DNA from: Providencia stuartii
Lineage (GTDB): Bacteria > Pseudomonadota > Gammaproteobacteria > Enterobacterales > Enterobacteriaceae
Direction of reading: 5' to 3'
Length of the DNA stretch: 64,000 nucleotides
Assembly: GCF_029277985.1 (NCBI RefSeq)
Contig: NZ_CP119546.1
Span: forward strand, 434,001 to 498,000
Positions 37,939 through 46,407 of this stretch are shown here, piece after piece (positions within the stretch are counted from its first letter, which is position 1; the number at the start of each line of letters is the position of its first letter). The position numbers and the translations under genes are program-made. Under the pieces are notes generated by a model. That model saw only the letters and a program-made list of their open reading frames with translations. It was not told the DNA's origin and did no database searches.

Positions 37939-38409
37939 GGTTTGCTCTCTCTAATTCTAACTCTAGAACAGCGAAATTATTATAATCAACTGAATCAGTT
38001 TATAATTTTTAGAAAAATTTAATTAATTTATATTTTTATAAATATTTTTAATGCATATAGTCTAAATACGGATTGAATTAACTTCAAGTATATAGAAGTG
38101 AGCTTTTTTGTATCTTGCTATCAAATATATTGATCTAAGTGATGTAATGGAGTTATGGTTTGTTTTTTTATTATTTTTTAGTTTTATATTTTGTTGAGGT
38201 GCATTTTTTGTGTGTAAAAAACAATATATTTCTAAAATGTGGCTTTTGGTTAGTTAGCGGTCTTAAAAAAGGAGATTAATTGAGAGAAATCCTAAGTGAT
38301 ACTGCTTAATTATTAAATTGTTTTTGAAAATGTCAATTTAATAAAAATGATAAGTGCTTTTTTTTATTATTAGGCGAGAGGGAGAATATCTCGCCTAATT
38401 TAATTTTAT
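37939..38409. other. AT-rich intergenic region between the regulator pair and the TonB receptor gene
   Basis: About 470 bp without an open frame worth calling. It should contain the promoter of the minus-strand regulator gene at its left end. A perfect 11-bp inverted repeat (ATTAGGCGAGA at 38369, TCTCGCCTAAT at 38389) lies 10 bp after the receptor stop. For transcription from the minus strand it is followed by A, not U, so it is not a classical terminator for the receptor gene. Confidence 0.5.
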
Positions 38410-40416
38410 TTAATAGTTGTATTCAATACCTAACCAGTAGTTACGCCCTTCTTCAATATACCCTTTTGTGTATTGGTATGATTTATCAAACAAATTGTTA
38501 ATTGATAAATTTATAGATAAACCATGATTTAGATCATAATCCATGCGAATATCTGTTTTTGCAAAACCGTGAATTTTGTCATCTTTATCAATATAATTAA
38601 AAGCCCAGCTTCTTGCTTCTTCTGTTGCCGTGATACTGAGAGATTCATATGGGGTAAATTGCACCCAAGCAAAAGCTTTATGTGTTGGCAATTCCGCAAC
38701 ATGTTTCACACTTTTATGTTTGGGATCTGCATGAATATAGCTGTAATTTATGCCTACACTCATCCAATCGGTGATTTCTCCATGAGTGCCTAGATCAATA
38801 CCAGCATAGTTAATTTTACCGCTATTACGATTTTGATATACGTCAGAACCTGCCACGCTATCATAATACATATGGTGTGCCATAATGGCGTCAGAGACAT
38901 GATTATAATAGGCGCTAGCATTATAAAACCAAGTTGGTGTGATATGGCCTTTATAAGTGGCATCAAAGGTCAGCGCGCGTTCTGCATCAAGATGAGGGTT
39001 AATGATGAAGCTGTCATTATTTTTCATCTTGTTTTTAGTATAACGCTCTTTTTGTGTTGGGAAACGGCTCCGATCTGAAACCGAGAGCTGGACGGTGTCG
39101 CTATTTTCTAAGTGGTAACGAGCCATGAATTCCCAGTTAAAAGCCTGCTGGTGGTTATCTTCATAATTCTCAATGCCAGTCACTACATTCTTGTTATTGT
39201 ATAAATAACGTTTTCCTTCATCACTGCGACGCCAGTCATAACTTATCCCACCAATAATATCGAGCTTATCCGTTGCGACCCATTGATATTCGGTGGCGAT
39301 TGACCATGTTTGATCTTGATAGCGGTCATAAGGAACGACTTTATTGCTACGTGCGCGATGGGTATCTTCTTTCCAATGCGCCGCAAAAGATAACATGTCT
39401 AATTCACGTAACGTAAAGTCCACTCGCATATCAATACCATTACTGTAATCATCATAATGGCTGTAGTTGTACTTGCCGTCTTTATAGTCTTGAACGGATT
39501 TATATTGGTGCAGCGTATTTTTGAACTTATCGTGATAGAGTCGACTTTGTAAGGCAATATCACTGGTGAGTTGTGTGGTGCCATTAAAGTAAAGACTCTC
39601 TTTATTATATTCTGGCCATTGCCAAATTTGTTGTTTCTTATTATCTGCACTTGGCGCACTATTTTTATCACCATCTTGTTTTAAATAAGTCAGCACATAT
39701 TCGTCAGTTTCACGTGGTGTCCAACCCATCTTTAGCGTTAGGCGTTTATCATCAGTTGCAGAGTTAGTGCGTCTCCCATGGCTCCCCGCCAACGGATTAT
39801 TATCAGCGGAATGAGGTAATCCCATAAACCGTTGCTGATATTGACTACCGCTGACTTGAATAAAGCCAAGGTCGTTACGTCCACCCAAGCGGGCACTCAT
39901 ATTATGTGCATTATCTGCACCCCGAGCAAAACCTTGATTCAGGTTAATATTCACTTCAAGAGGTTTTTTCGGTGTTGCCGTTGTTAAGTTTATCGCGCCC
40001 CCCATCAAGTTTGGGCCTTGCAACAGAGATGTATACCCCGTGGATAACTCGACGCTTGCGAGTTCACTGGTCATAAAACGCCCGAGGTCTAATGTGCCAT
40101 CATAGGGGACGTAGGTTGGGATGCCATCGAAAAAAACAGGTATTTGGCGACTGTCGAAGCCACGCACATTCACCTGAGTTTCATTACGATTACCTGATTT
40201 TTGAATCACAACGCCTGGCATGGTATTCAGGGCTTGTGCAACATTCGTTCGATTTAATTGTTGCATTTGCGATTGTGTAATGACATTCGCATCAGCAGCA
40301 AGAGGCGTACTCCAAACCGTCATGACATCACGGCTTGTTTGGTCTTCTGTGGCGGCGAAACTCGATGCTGTGAATAATGCCATCCCAATCAAATAGCTAA
40401 TCTTTTTTATTTTCAT
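38410..40416 (-). CDS. TonB-dependent outer-membrane receptor of a predicted molybdenum/metal-uptake locus
   Basis: A 668-residue TonB-dependent receptor. ATG 40416 starts a signal peptide (MKIKKISYLIGMALFTASSFA). Residues about 35-150 form the plug (ALNTMPGVVIQKSGNRNETQVNVRGFD). The 22-strand barrel follows, with the usual end in aromatic residues (IEYNY). A candidate TonB box is DVMTVWS near residue 32. It is the last gene of a minus-strand locus encoding an ABC importer, ModD and a methyltransferase, 125 bp after modD. A ModE-like site stands 25 bases before its start, so it may also have its own promoter. Its ligand is not evident from the sequence. Confidence 0.88.
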   Translation of the reverse strand: MKIKKISYLIGMALFTASSFAATEDQTSRDVMTVWSTPLAADANVITQSQMQQLNRTNVAQALNTMPGVVIQKSGNRNETQVNVRGFDSRQIPVFFDGIPTYVPYDGTLDLGRFMTSELASVELSTGYTSLLQGPNLMGGAINLTTATPKKPLEVNINLNQGFARGADNAHNMSARLGGRNDLGFIQVSGSQYQQRFMGLPHSADNNPLAGSHGRRTNSATDDKRLTLKMGWTPRETDEYVLTYLKQDGDKNSAPSADNKKQQIWQWPEYNKESLYFNGTTQLTSDIALQSRLYHDKFKNTLHQYKSVQDYKDGKYNYSHYDDYSNGIDMRVDFTLRELDMLSFAAHWKEDTHRARSNKVVPYDRYQDQTWSIATEYQWVATDKLDIIGGISYDWRRSDEGKRYLYNNKNVVTGIENYEDNHQQAFNWEFMARYHLENSDTVQLSVSDRSRFPTQKERYTKNKMKNNDSFIINPHLDAERALTFDATYKGHITPTWFYNASAYYNHVSDAIMAHHMYYDSVAGSDVYQNRNSGKINYAGIDLGTHGEITDWMSVGINYSYIHADPKHKSVKHVAELPTHKAFAWVQFTPYESLSITATEEARSWAFNYIDKDDKIHGFAKTDIRMDYDLNHGLSINLSINNLFDKSYQYTKGYIEEGRNYWLGIEYNY

Positions 40417-40440
40417 AGTTAAATTCCAGTTGATTAAATG

Positions 40441-40464
40441 CAATGTATAACTTTTTATATAACG
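40441..40464 (-). promoter_or_regulatory. Second ModE-like operator, before the TonB receptor gene
   Basis: On the minus strand the sequence reads CGTTATAT, seven bases, then TATACATTG. The first half is identical to that of the site at 45034-45057 and the spacing is the same. The second half is degenerate. It lies 25 bases before the receptor start codon. Confidence 0.45.
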
Positions 40465-40541
40465 ATATTGGTGTTTATTGATAAGCGAGATCATCCATCA
40501 AATTAGGTGGATGATGCTCTGGGTTTGTATGATTGCTAGGT

Positions 40542-41387
40542 TCACGCTACGGAAATTTTTACCTTAATGTCTCTCGGTGGGGCGTAGTAGGGAGCCGATG
40601 TGACAAATAAAGAAATGCCTGTTTGCGCATATTCTTCTATGGTTTGTAAATTGATGCCACCGGCCGCGGATAAACGGCACAAGCTGTTTTGTTTATAAAT
40701 ATCTTGCTGTAACTGGCGGATTTGTTGTGGCGTAAATTTATCTAATTGCACAATATCAGCCCCTGCTTGAATGGCTAGATTCGCTTGTTCGATATCATCC
40801 GCTTCAACAATAATCTGCTGTTCGGGCGCGGCAATTTTTAATGTATTAATATGTGCATGCCAGTCATTAGGTGCTGCGAGACAATTGCGATGATTGGTAA
40901 ATAATAAAATACTTTCAGCACAGCCTGCTCGATGAATCATTGCGCCGCCTGCCAGTATTGCGGTGAGGGCAAATAATTTTGTTCCTGGTACGGTTTTTCT
41001 TGTGCAGGCTAATTGTGCATTGGGCTGGTGGTGCTTAAGTATAGAAACCATTTGGTGGGTGTAGTGGCTGACTCCGCAACACCATTCAAGTATATTTTGT
41101 ACCGCTTTCCATCCTTGATGAAGAGCTTCTACAGCGCCTGTGGCCTTAATTAGGCCGCTATTCTCTGCAACGATTTCACCATCGCGAAAATAGCCTTGGC
41201 AATCAAGACCTAATTTCTTGAGCATTCGTAAGGCGATTTCAATACCACTAATACAACCACCTTGTGTAGAGGTAAACGTCATAGTACCTCGTTGGTTGTG
41301 TAGACCTAAAGAGCGTGTGGTTAAATCACCATACAGAATATCATCAAGGAGCAACTGATCGATTATGCTATCAGAGAGATATATCAT
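40542..41387 (-). CDS. modD: ModD-type protein (NadC-like phosphoribosyltransferase fold)
   Basis: A 281-residue cytoplasmic protein of the quinolinate phosphoribosyltransferase fold. NadC-like elements are visible: LLDDILYGDLTTR near the start, TRKTVPGTKLFAL (near residue 128), HRAGCAE, IIVEADDIEQANLAIQAGADIVQLDKF and the phosphate-loop region SAAGGI. It lacks the usual NadC context and best fits the ModD branch, found beside molybdate transport genes and of unknown reaction. Its start overlaps the methyltransferase stop by 4 bases (ATGA). A role in making or processing a small metal-binding ligand is a hypothesis. Confidence 0.82.
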   Translation of the reverse strand: MIYLSDSIIDQLLLDDILYGDLTTRSLGLHNQRGTMTFTSTQGGCISGIEIALRMLKKLGLDCQGYFRDGEIVAENSGLIKATGAVEALHQGWKAVQNILEWCCGVSHYTHQMVSILKHHQPNAQLACTRKTVPGTKLFALTAILAGGAMIHRAGCAESILLFTNHRNCLAAPNDWHAHINTLKIAAPEQQIIVEADDIEQANLAIQAGADIVQLDKFTPQQIRQLQQDIYKQNSLCRLSAAGGINLQTIEEYAQTGISLFVTSAPYYAPPRDIKVKISVA

Positions 41388-42202
41388 AGTGTAAGACTCG
41401 CTTCATCGACCACGTCCCACGAGACCATCGCCCAATTACGTGAAGGATAAGGGATGCGTTTTCCTGAGCTGATGTGCTGTGCATAGTATTGATGTAATTT
41501 GGTTATCTCGTCAGTGGTTAAGTTTTTTAGTGACCAATTGACGCTATCGACAAAAGCATCGACACTCGCGAAGCCGCTATTATCGGAGCTATTGATAAAA
41601 TCAACGCGAGCATTGATCCCCATCTGATGCAAGATATTAACTGCATAGATATAAGTTGGCAGGCGCACCACTTCACGACCAATAGAGTGAATGATATTCT
41701 CATCAATAAAGGTTGGGTTCACGGTATGGGTTGTGTAAACGCGTAAGTTGGCTTGGCGGTTAAGCTTCAGTAAAGCAGCTTTAAGGTCATCGACTAACGT
41801 TGAGCGTGATGCAATCGCGATATCGACTTTTGGTAAGTGAGTCCAATCGTCTTCCCATGCTAATTGTTCGAATTGCGCATTATTAATATTCAGCGCGCTA
41901 GCGCGTTCTCTGGCCGCGTCTAACATGCCTTGGCTGTAATCAATACCGATGACCGATGTCAATTGGTTTGCAAGGTTTAAACACACAGAACCGGGGCCAC
42001 ATCCAACATCGAGTAGTGTTTTTGCATCTGTAAAATCCATTAACTCACGAAAATGTATTAAATAAGGGTCGTGTGGATTTGCACAAGTTTGTGCCATTTT
42101 TTGGGCTTTTTTATCCCAATGCTCGGGTTCTTTACGTGAACGTTGTGCCTTTTGCATATGATCTTGATACATTTTGGCAAAATCTAATTGGTCAATAAGC
42201 AT
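41384..42202 (-). CDS. Class I SAM-dependent methyltransferase of the metal-uptake locus
   Basis: A 272-residue soluble methyltransferase. The SAM-binding motif I is TLLDVGCGPGSVCL (about residues 61-74), followed by the acidic motif II region VIGIDYSQGMLDAARERA. A C-terminal helical part (from about 190) may bind the substrate. The frame opens at 42253, but ATG 42202, ten bases after the ATPase stop and preceded by AAGG, avoids a spurious hydrophobic start. Such methyltransferases accompany ModD in predicted molybdenum loci. The substrate is unknown. Confidence 0.83.
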   Translation of the reverse strand: MLIDQLDFAKMYQDHMQKAQRSRKEPEHWDKKAQKMAQTCANPHDPYLIHFRELMDFTDAKTLLDVGCGPGSVCLNLANQLTSVIGIDYSQGMLDAARERASALNINNAQFEQLAWEDDWTHLPKVDIAIASRSTLVDDLKAALLKLNRQANLRVYTTHTVNPTFIDENIIHSIGREVVRLPTYIYAVNILHQMGINARVDFINSSDNSGFASVDAFVDSVNWSLKNLTTDEITKLHQYYAQHISSGKRIPYPSRNWAMVSWDVVDEASLTL

Positions 42203-42212
42203 AACTGTGGCC

Positions 42213-42980
42213 TTAGCAAGTAAAATGAGTAGGAAACTGAAAATGAGTAGCAATACTCTTTTCGTCAGTAGAATAGAGTTTTGCTAAGTTAGTGAGTGTT
42301 AACATACTCTGAGCTGAACCTTGTCTTGCTCCATACGCTTTATCAAGCAAAATGACGTTATCGGCGATAGCGGCAGCATGTTGTGGATGATGAGTTGACA
42401 TGAAAATGGTCATTCCATGCGCTTTTAATTGTTCAACTTGTGTTAACAAACGAATTTGGTTGCCAAAGTCTAAACTCGCGGCGGGTTCATCCATAATCAG
42501 CATAATTGGGTTTTGGATTAAGGCGCGGGCTATCAATACTAACTGTTTCTCACCACCACTGAGTGTGCAGTATAAACGTGATTCAAGGTGAGCAATGCCC
42601 AACTTGTTGAGTTGCTGTAATCCCAGTGTGCGTTCTTTGGCTCTAGGCGCTGAAAATAATGAAATATGAGGGCTGAGTCCCATCATCACCATATCAATAA
42701 CAGTAAAGGTGAAAGGCGTATCATGCGCTTGAGGTACGTAAGCGATCACTTTGGCGATATCGCTTGATTTATAAGTGCTGAGCGGTTTTTCTTTTAATAA
42801 AATACGCCCTTCAATAGCAGGTATAAGTCCTAACAACGTTTTCATTAAGGTTGTTTTACCACAACCATTGGCCCCGAGAAGACATGTTATTGCGCCCGTT
42901 TCTAGTGCTAAGCAAAGTTGCGTTAAAATCGCTTGACGATGATAGCCAATAGCCACGTTTTCTAAGGTTATCAGGTTCAT
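42213..42980 (-). CDS. ABC transporter ATPase (FecE/BtuD family), predicted molybdenum importer
   Basis: A 255-residue ATPase with Walker A GANGCGKTTL (about residues 34-43), the signature LSGGEKQL, Walker B LIMDEPAASLD and the switch histidine in STHHPQH. It belongs to the type II (vitamin B12/siderophore) importer group. Its start overlaps the permease stop by 4 bases. With the permease and binding protein it forms a full importer, resembling in type the Haemophilus MolABC molybdate/tungstate system rather than ModABC. Confidence 0.92.
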   Translation of the reverse strand: MNLITLENVAIGYHRQAILTQLCLALETGAITCLLGANGCGKTTLMKTLLGLIPAIEGRILLKEKPLSTYKSSDIAKVIAYVPQAHDTPFTFTVIDMVMMGLSPHISLFSAPRAKERTLGLQQLNKLGIAHLESRLYCTLSGGEKQLVLIARALIQNPIMLIMDEPAASLDFGNQIRLLTQVEQLKAHGMTIFMSTHHPQHAAAIADNVILLDKAYGARQGSAQSMLTLTNLAKLYSTDEKSIATHFQFPTHFTC

Positions 42981-43981
42981 TTGACTCTCCGAGTTTGCAA
43001 CAGGATAGCCAAAAAGAAAGGCGCACCGACAGCCGAGGTTAATATACCAAGGGGCAGTTCAATGGCGGCGATGCTACGTGCTAATGTATCGGTGATAAGT
43101 AGCATAATCGCCCCTATAGCCATAGAGGCTGGTAACTGATAGCGAAAGTTAGCGCCTACTATCATTCTAGTGATATGGGGAACGATTAATCCAATCCAAC
43201 CAATAATTCCCGCAATTGACACTGCACTCGCAGTAATTAAGGTGGCGGAAATAATGAAGACCGCCCTCAGCAAACTGACATTAATACCTAAGCTTTTTGC
43301 TTCTTCATCGGAGAGGCTGAGTAAATTCATTCTCCAGCGCAGCAGGAGTAGTGGGATAATGCCCAGCAGCATGATTGGGAAGGCGGAAAGCAGGTCATGT
43401 TGTGTGATCGATGAAAGTCCACCTAATAACCAAAAAGTAATCGAAGGCAGTTGTGTATAAGGGTCAGCTAAAATTTTCATAAGAGAGATGGCAGAACCAC
43501 ATAGCGCGCTGATCGCCACCCCCACTAAGACGAGGGATAAGATAGGATCATGTTGGCGTGCCATTCGAGCGATCAAGCAGACTAAGGTCACGGCGAGTAA
43601 ACCGCCGATAAAGGCAGCTAACTGGATATAGACCAATGATTGCCCTAAAAAAATGGCAATGACGGCACCCACCCCAGCGCCAGCAGATACCCCTAATATA
43701 TCAGGCGAAACCAACGGGTTACGAAACATACCTTGATAAGCAGCGCCTGCAATGGCTAGCCCGCCACCGATGATGATGGCAGCTAATGTTCGAGGAAAAC
43801 GAATTTGCCAAAATACAGTAGCAGTACGTGGGTCATCAATCGTTGTGGAAGTACTCAGTTCAGCCATCAATAAATTGAGGAACTGGTTAAATGTTAGTGA
43901 ATACTTACCACTGTTTAATGCTATGACAAAACAGATAATAAAAACCACTAAGAGTAGACCCGATATCATTACGCGACTCAT
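42977..43981 (-). CDS. FecCD-type ABC permease, predicted molybdenum importer
   Basis: A 334-residue inner-membrane permease with about ten helices. Family signatures are GGGLAIAGAAYQGMFRNPL with VSPDILGVSAGAG, the ATPase-coupling region DEEAKSLGINV, and IGWIGLIVPHITRMIVG. It belongs to the BtuC/FecCD group that imports metal chelates and cobalamin; MolB of Haemophilus is of the same type. The start overlaps the binding-protein stop by 4 bases, so translation of the importer is coupled. Confidence 0.93.
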   Translation of the reverse strand: MSRVMISGLLLVVFIICFVIALNSGKYSLTFNQFLNLLMAELSTSTTIDDPRTATVFWQIRFPRTLAAIIIGGGLAIAGAAYQGMFRNPLVSPDILGVSAGAGVGAVIAIFLGQSLVYIQLAAFIGGLLAVTLVCLIARMARQHDPILSLVLVGVAISALCGSAISLMKILADPYTQLPSITFWLLGGLSSITQHDLLSAFPIMLLGIIPLLLLRWRMNLLSLSDEEAKSLGINVSLLRAVFIISATLITASAVSIAGIIGWIGLIVPHITRMIVGANFRYQLPASMAIGAIMLLITDTLARSIAAIELPLGILTSAVGAPFFLAILLQTRRVK

Positions 43982-45015
43982 GACATTTCCAGCAATTTAT
44001 CAATTTGGGCGTCAGTCAGAGGTGAGTGATAAAACAGATGGAAAAATTGTTTTATGTCATCACCAATGATTGATTCTACGTGTTGATCAAAATGACTTTG
44101 TAAACGGCGCATGCCTAACAAGCGGTTAATGCCAGGAGGGCCATCAATCCAACCAAATGGCAGACCACCAAAAGTCAGCAAATGCTCAGAGGAGACTGCA
44201 TGCAAGCCTTTCCATAATGTTGAATGCCTAATAAACTCAGCGGCTTCCGGATATTGCGTAATGATAATGTCAGGGTTCCAATCATACAGCTGCTCCATAG
44301 AAACTTCAGTTAAACCTTTAAAGTTAGGGATGTCGACAACATTGCGTAAACCCAATATTTCTATAGCTTCAGTATGAATCGAGCCTTTAGTACCTGTTTG
44401 TAGCCCTTTGGCCCCTCTGGCTAGATAGAAACTAGGCGCATTAGCATGGTGTTTTTCAGCAAAGGTTTTGGCGTCTTGGAGATAATGTTGGGCAACCTCA
44501 CTTAGTTGTTTGGCAGGTTGCTGAACCTCTAATAATTCACCTAATTGGCGTAACTGCTGTGGTGAATCATGCAGCCCTCCTGCAATCAGCAAATAAGGAA
44601 TTCCTGTTTGTTTCGCGATTTTTTCGGCTTGAGAACGATAGGTATCGTCAATATTACCAGTGTCTATAATCAATTCGGGGTTATAATCAATCAGCTTTTC
44701 TAGCGATAATGTGCTACCACGACCCGCTAAGCGTCCGTATATAGGTAAATTTCGCCATTGCTTAGCGAATAAATGAGAATGGCCTTTTTGTAAATTAATT
44801 GAAGAAAATCCCACCATTTTTTCAGGTGCTAAAGCGAACAACAGCAGATCAGAAGGCGGACCGGCACTAATGACGCGCTGGATTTTACTTGGCTGGGGGA
44901 TGACACCAAATAGTGCTTGTTCGACGTGATTATTTCTCTTCCCATAGGCAGGAAAATAATAAAGTGCCATGAACGCTGCACAGGATTTGATAAACTGTCT
45001 GCGGTTAATTCCCAT
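43978..45015 (-). CDS. Tat-exported periplasmic metal-chelate binding protein (BtuF/FecB fold)
   Basis: A 345-residue binding protein, first gene of the locus. ATG 45015 begins a twin-arginine signal (INRRQFIKSCAAFMAL), so it may be exported folded. The fold is that of class III binding proteins: RVISAGPPSDLLLFAL and PEKMVGF in the first lobe, LEKLIDYNPELIID, a linking helix, and LYDWNPDIIITQYPEA in the second lobe. A frame extension to 45105 is not signal-like. The start has no obvious Shine-Dalgarno sequence. A ModE-type operator lies 19 bases upstream, which points to molybdate or a molybdenum chelate as ligand. Confidence 0.88.
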   Translation of the reverse strand: MGINRRQFIKSCAAFMALYYFPAYGKRNNHVEQALFGVIPQPSKIQRVISAGPPSDLLLFALAPEKMVGFSSINLQKGHSHLFAKQWRNLPIYGRLAGRGSTLSLEKLIDYNPELIIDTGNIDDTYRSQAEKIAKQTGIPYLLIAGGLHDSPQQLRQLGELLEVQQPAKQLSEVAQHYLQDAKTFAEKHHANAPSFYLARGAKGLQTGTKGSIHTEAIEILGLRNVVDIPNFKGLTEVSMEQLYDWNPDIIITQYPEAAEFIRHSTLWKGLHAVSSEHLLTFGGLPFGWIDGPPGINRLLGMRRLQSHFDQHVESIIGDDIKQFFHLFYHSPLTDAQIDKLLEMS

Positions 45016-45033
45016 AGTATTAAAAATAAGGTT

Positions 45034-45057
45034 CGTTATATTTATTGGTATATAGCG
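45034..45057 (-). promoter_or_regulatory. ModE-type operator before the predicted molybdenum-uptake operon
   Basis: CGTTATAT, seven bases, TATATAGCG. This is the same architecture as the ModE site of E. coli modA as I recall it (CGTTATAT, seven bases, TACATAACG), with an identical left half and a near-perfect inverted right half. It overlaps the leader of the binding-protein gene, where ModE-molybdate would block transcription. No modE gene is in the window. Confidence 0.72.
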
Positions 45058-45218
45058 CGGAAAGTTAGCGAAGTCATACCTTAGAGTCAACCACAAAAGA
45101 GACATTAATAGGAAAACTCGACTATTCTGTGATGTAAATCAGTAACAAACATTGCTATCCATAAAAAGATCGCTGAACATAGTCTTAGACATTGCATGTG
45201 CTAGAAATATTGGAATAT

Positions 45219-46214
45219 ATGAAGAAAAAAAGACCCTCACTACAGGATGTTGCCGACAAAGTCGGTGTCACGAAGATGACCGTTAGCCGCTTTCTACGAA
45301 ACCCTGAGCAGGTTTCTGAAGTGTTACGTGGTAAAATAGAGCAAGCGGTTGATGAATTAGGCTATATTCCAAATAAGGCACCGGATCTGCTCTCCAATGC
45401 AACGAGTCACGCTATTGGTGTGCTATTACCCTCGTTAACTAACCAAGTTTTTGCGGAAGTCATTCGTGGCATTGAAGCTGTGACAGATCGTCATGGGTAC
45501 CAAACAATGCTAGCGCATTATGGCTATCTCCCCGAAAAAGAAGAAGAGCGCCTCACTTTTTTACTCTCTTATAATATCGATGGGGTCATTTTAGCGGAAC
45601 GTACCCATACAGAGCGAACGCTCAGGATGTTAAAGACAGCAGGGATCCCTGTCGTTGAAATCATGGATAGCGTTTCTCCATGTCTCGATGTTGCGGTTGG
45701 TATTGATAACTTTGAAGCCTCACGACAAATGACGGCGGCAATGTTAACTCGTGGATGCCAACATGTTGTCTATCTCGGAGCCCGTCATGATGAGCGAACT
45801 GTGATTCGTTTACAAGGTTATGAGCAAGCTATGCGTGATGCTGGTCTCGAGCCGCGTAATGTGATGACACAGGTGAGCTCTTCTTATTCATTAGGTGCTA
45901 AGCTACTTCATGATTGCATACAAAAATACCCTGAAACAGATGGTTTATTTTGTACCAATGATGACTTGGCGATCGGGGCGATCTTTGAATGCCAACGCCT
46001 TGGTATTAAAGTGCCGAATGACTTAGCCATCTCAGGCTTCCATGGCCATGATGTTGGCCAAGTGATGACACCGAAATTAGCCAGTATTCTCACCCCTAGA
46101 GATAGTATTGGACGTAAAGCGGCCGAAGTCTTACTGGCGCGTATTAATGGTAAAAAGTTACCACAGACGTTATTTGATGTTGGTTTTGAGTTACTACCAG
46201 GTGAAAGTATTTAG
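45219..46214 (+). CDS. gntR: LacI-family repressor of gluconate genes
   Basis: Gluconate-responsive repressor, very close to E. coli GntR throughout its 331 residues. The N-terminal helix-turn-helix reads LQDVADKVGVTKMTVSRFLR and the hinge helix LLSNATSHAIGVLLPSL. The periplasmic-binding-like core follows, with segments GYQTMLAHYGY and FCTNDDLAIGAIFECQRLG. ATG 45219 gives the E. coli start (MKKKRP); an in-frame TTG at 45192 is less likely. It is transcribed in the same direction as gntK and gntU, which follow after 193 bp holding its operators, and divergent from the metal-uptake operon. Confidence 0.96.
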   Translation: MKKKRPSLQDVADKVGVTKMTVSRFLRNPEQVSEVLRGKIEQAVDELGYIPNKAPDLLSNATSHAIGVLLPSLTNQVFAEVIRGIEAVTDRHGYQTMLAHYGYLPEKEEERLTFLLSYNIDGVILAERTHTERTLRMLKTAGIPVVEIMDSVSPCLDVAVGIDNFEASRQMTAAMLTRGCQHVVYLGARHDERTVIRLQGYEQAMRDAGLEPRNVMTQVSSSYSLGAKLLHDCIQKYPETDGLFCTNDDLAIGAIFECQRLGIKVPNDLAISGFHGHDVGQVMTPKLASILTPRDSIGRKAAEVLLARINGKKLPQTLFDVGFELLPGESI

Positions 46215-46310
46215 AATTCAAAAATGATGCATCACATTAGTGAGAGAAGCATCACAGATCTCTTTATTTTCCCATAAAGATAATTGCTAAAAATAACAGC
46301 GCTGCCGATA

Positions 46311-46338
46311 ATGTTACTGGTAACTGTTACCGGTAACA
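46311..46338 (+). promoter_or_regulatory. Tandem GntR-type operators before gntK
   Basis: Two overlapping palindromes, ATGTTACTGGTAAC and TGTTACCGGTAACA, centred about 13 bases apart and 70 to 95 bases before the gntK start. They fit the GntR operator type (ATGTTACC-GGTAACAT). The second is a perfect 14-base palindrome. Confidence 0.8.
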
Positions 46339-46407
46339 ATCGAATGTCTACTATCGGTAAACAAAAAAATAAGTACCTTTTATTATTTAACACCTGAGGA
46401 GTTTCCA

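Noticed and set aside
38369..38399. Perfect 11-bp inverted repeat after the TonB receptor gene as an intrinsic terminator
   Set aside because: On the receptor's strand it is followed by A residues rather than U, so a classical terminator is not supported; it is kept only as an inverted repeat.
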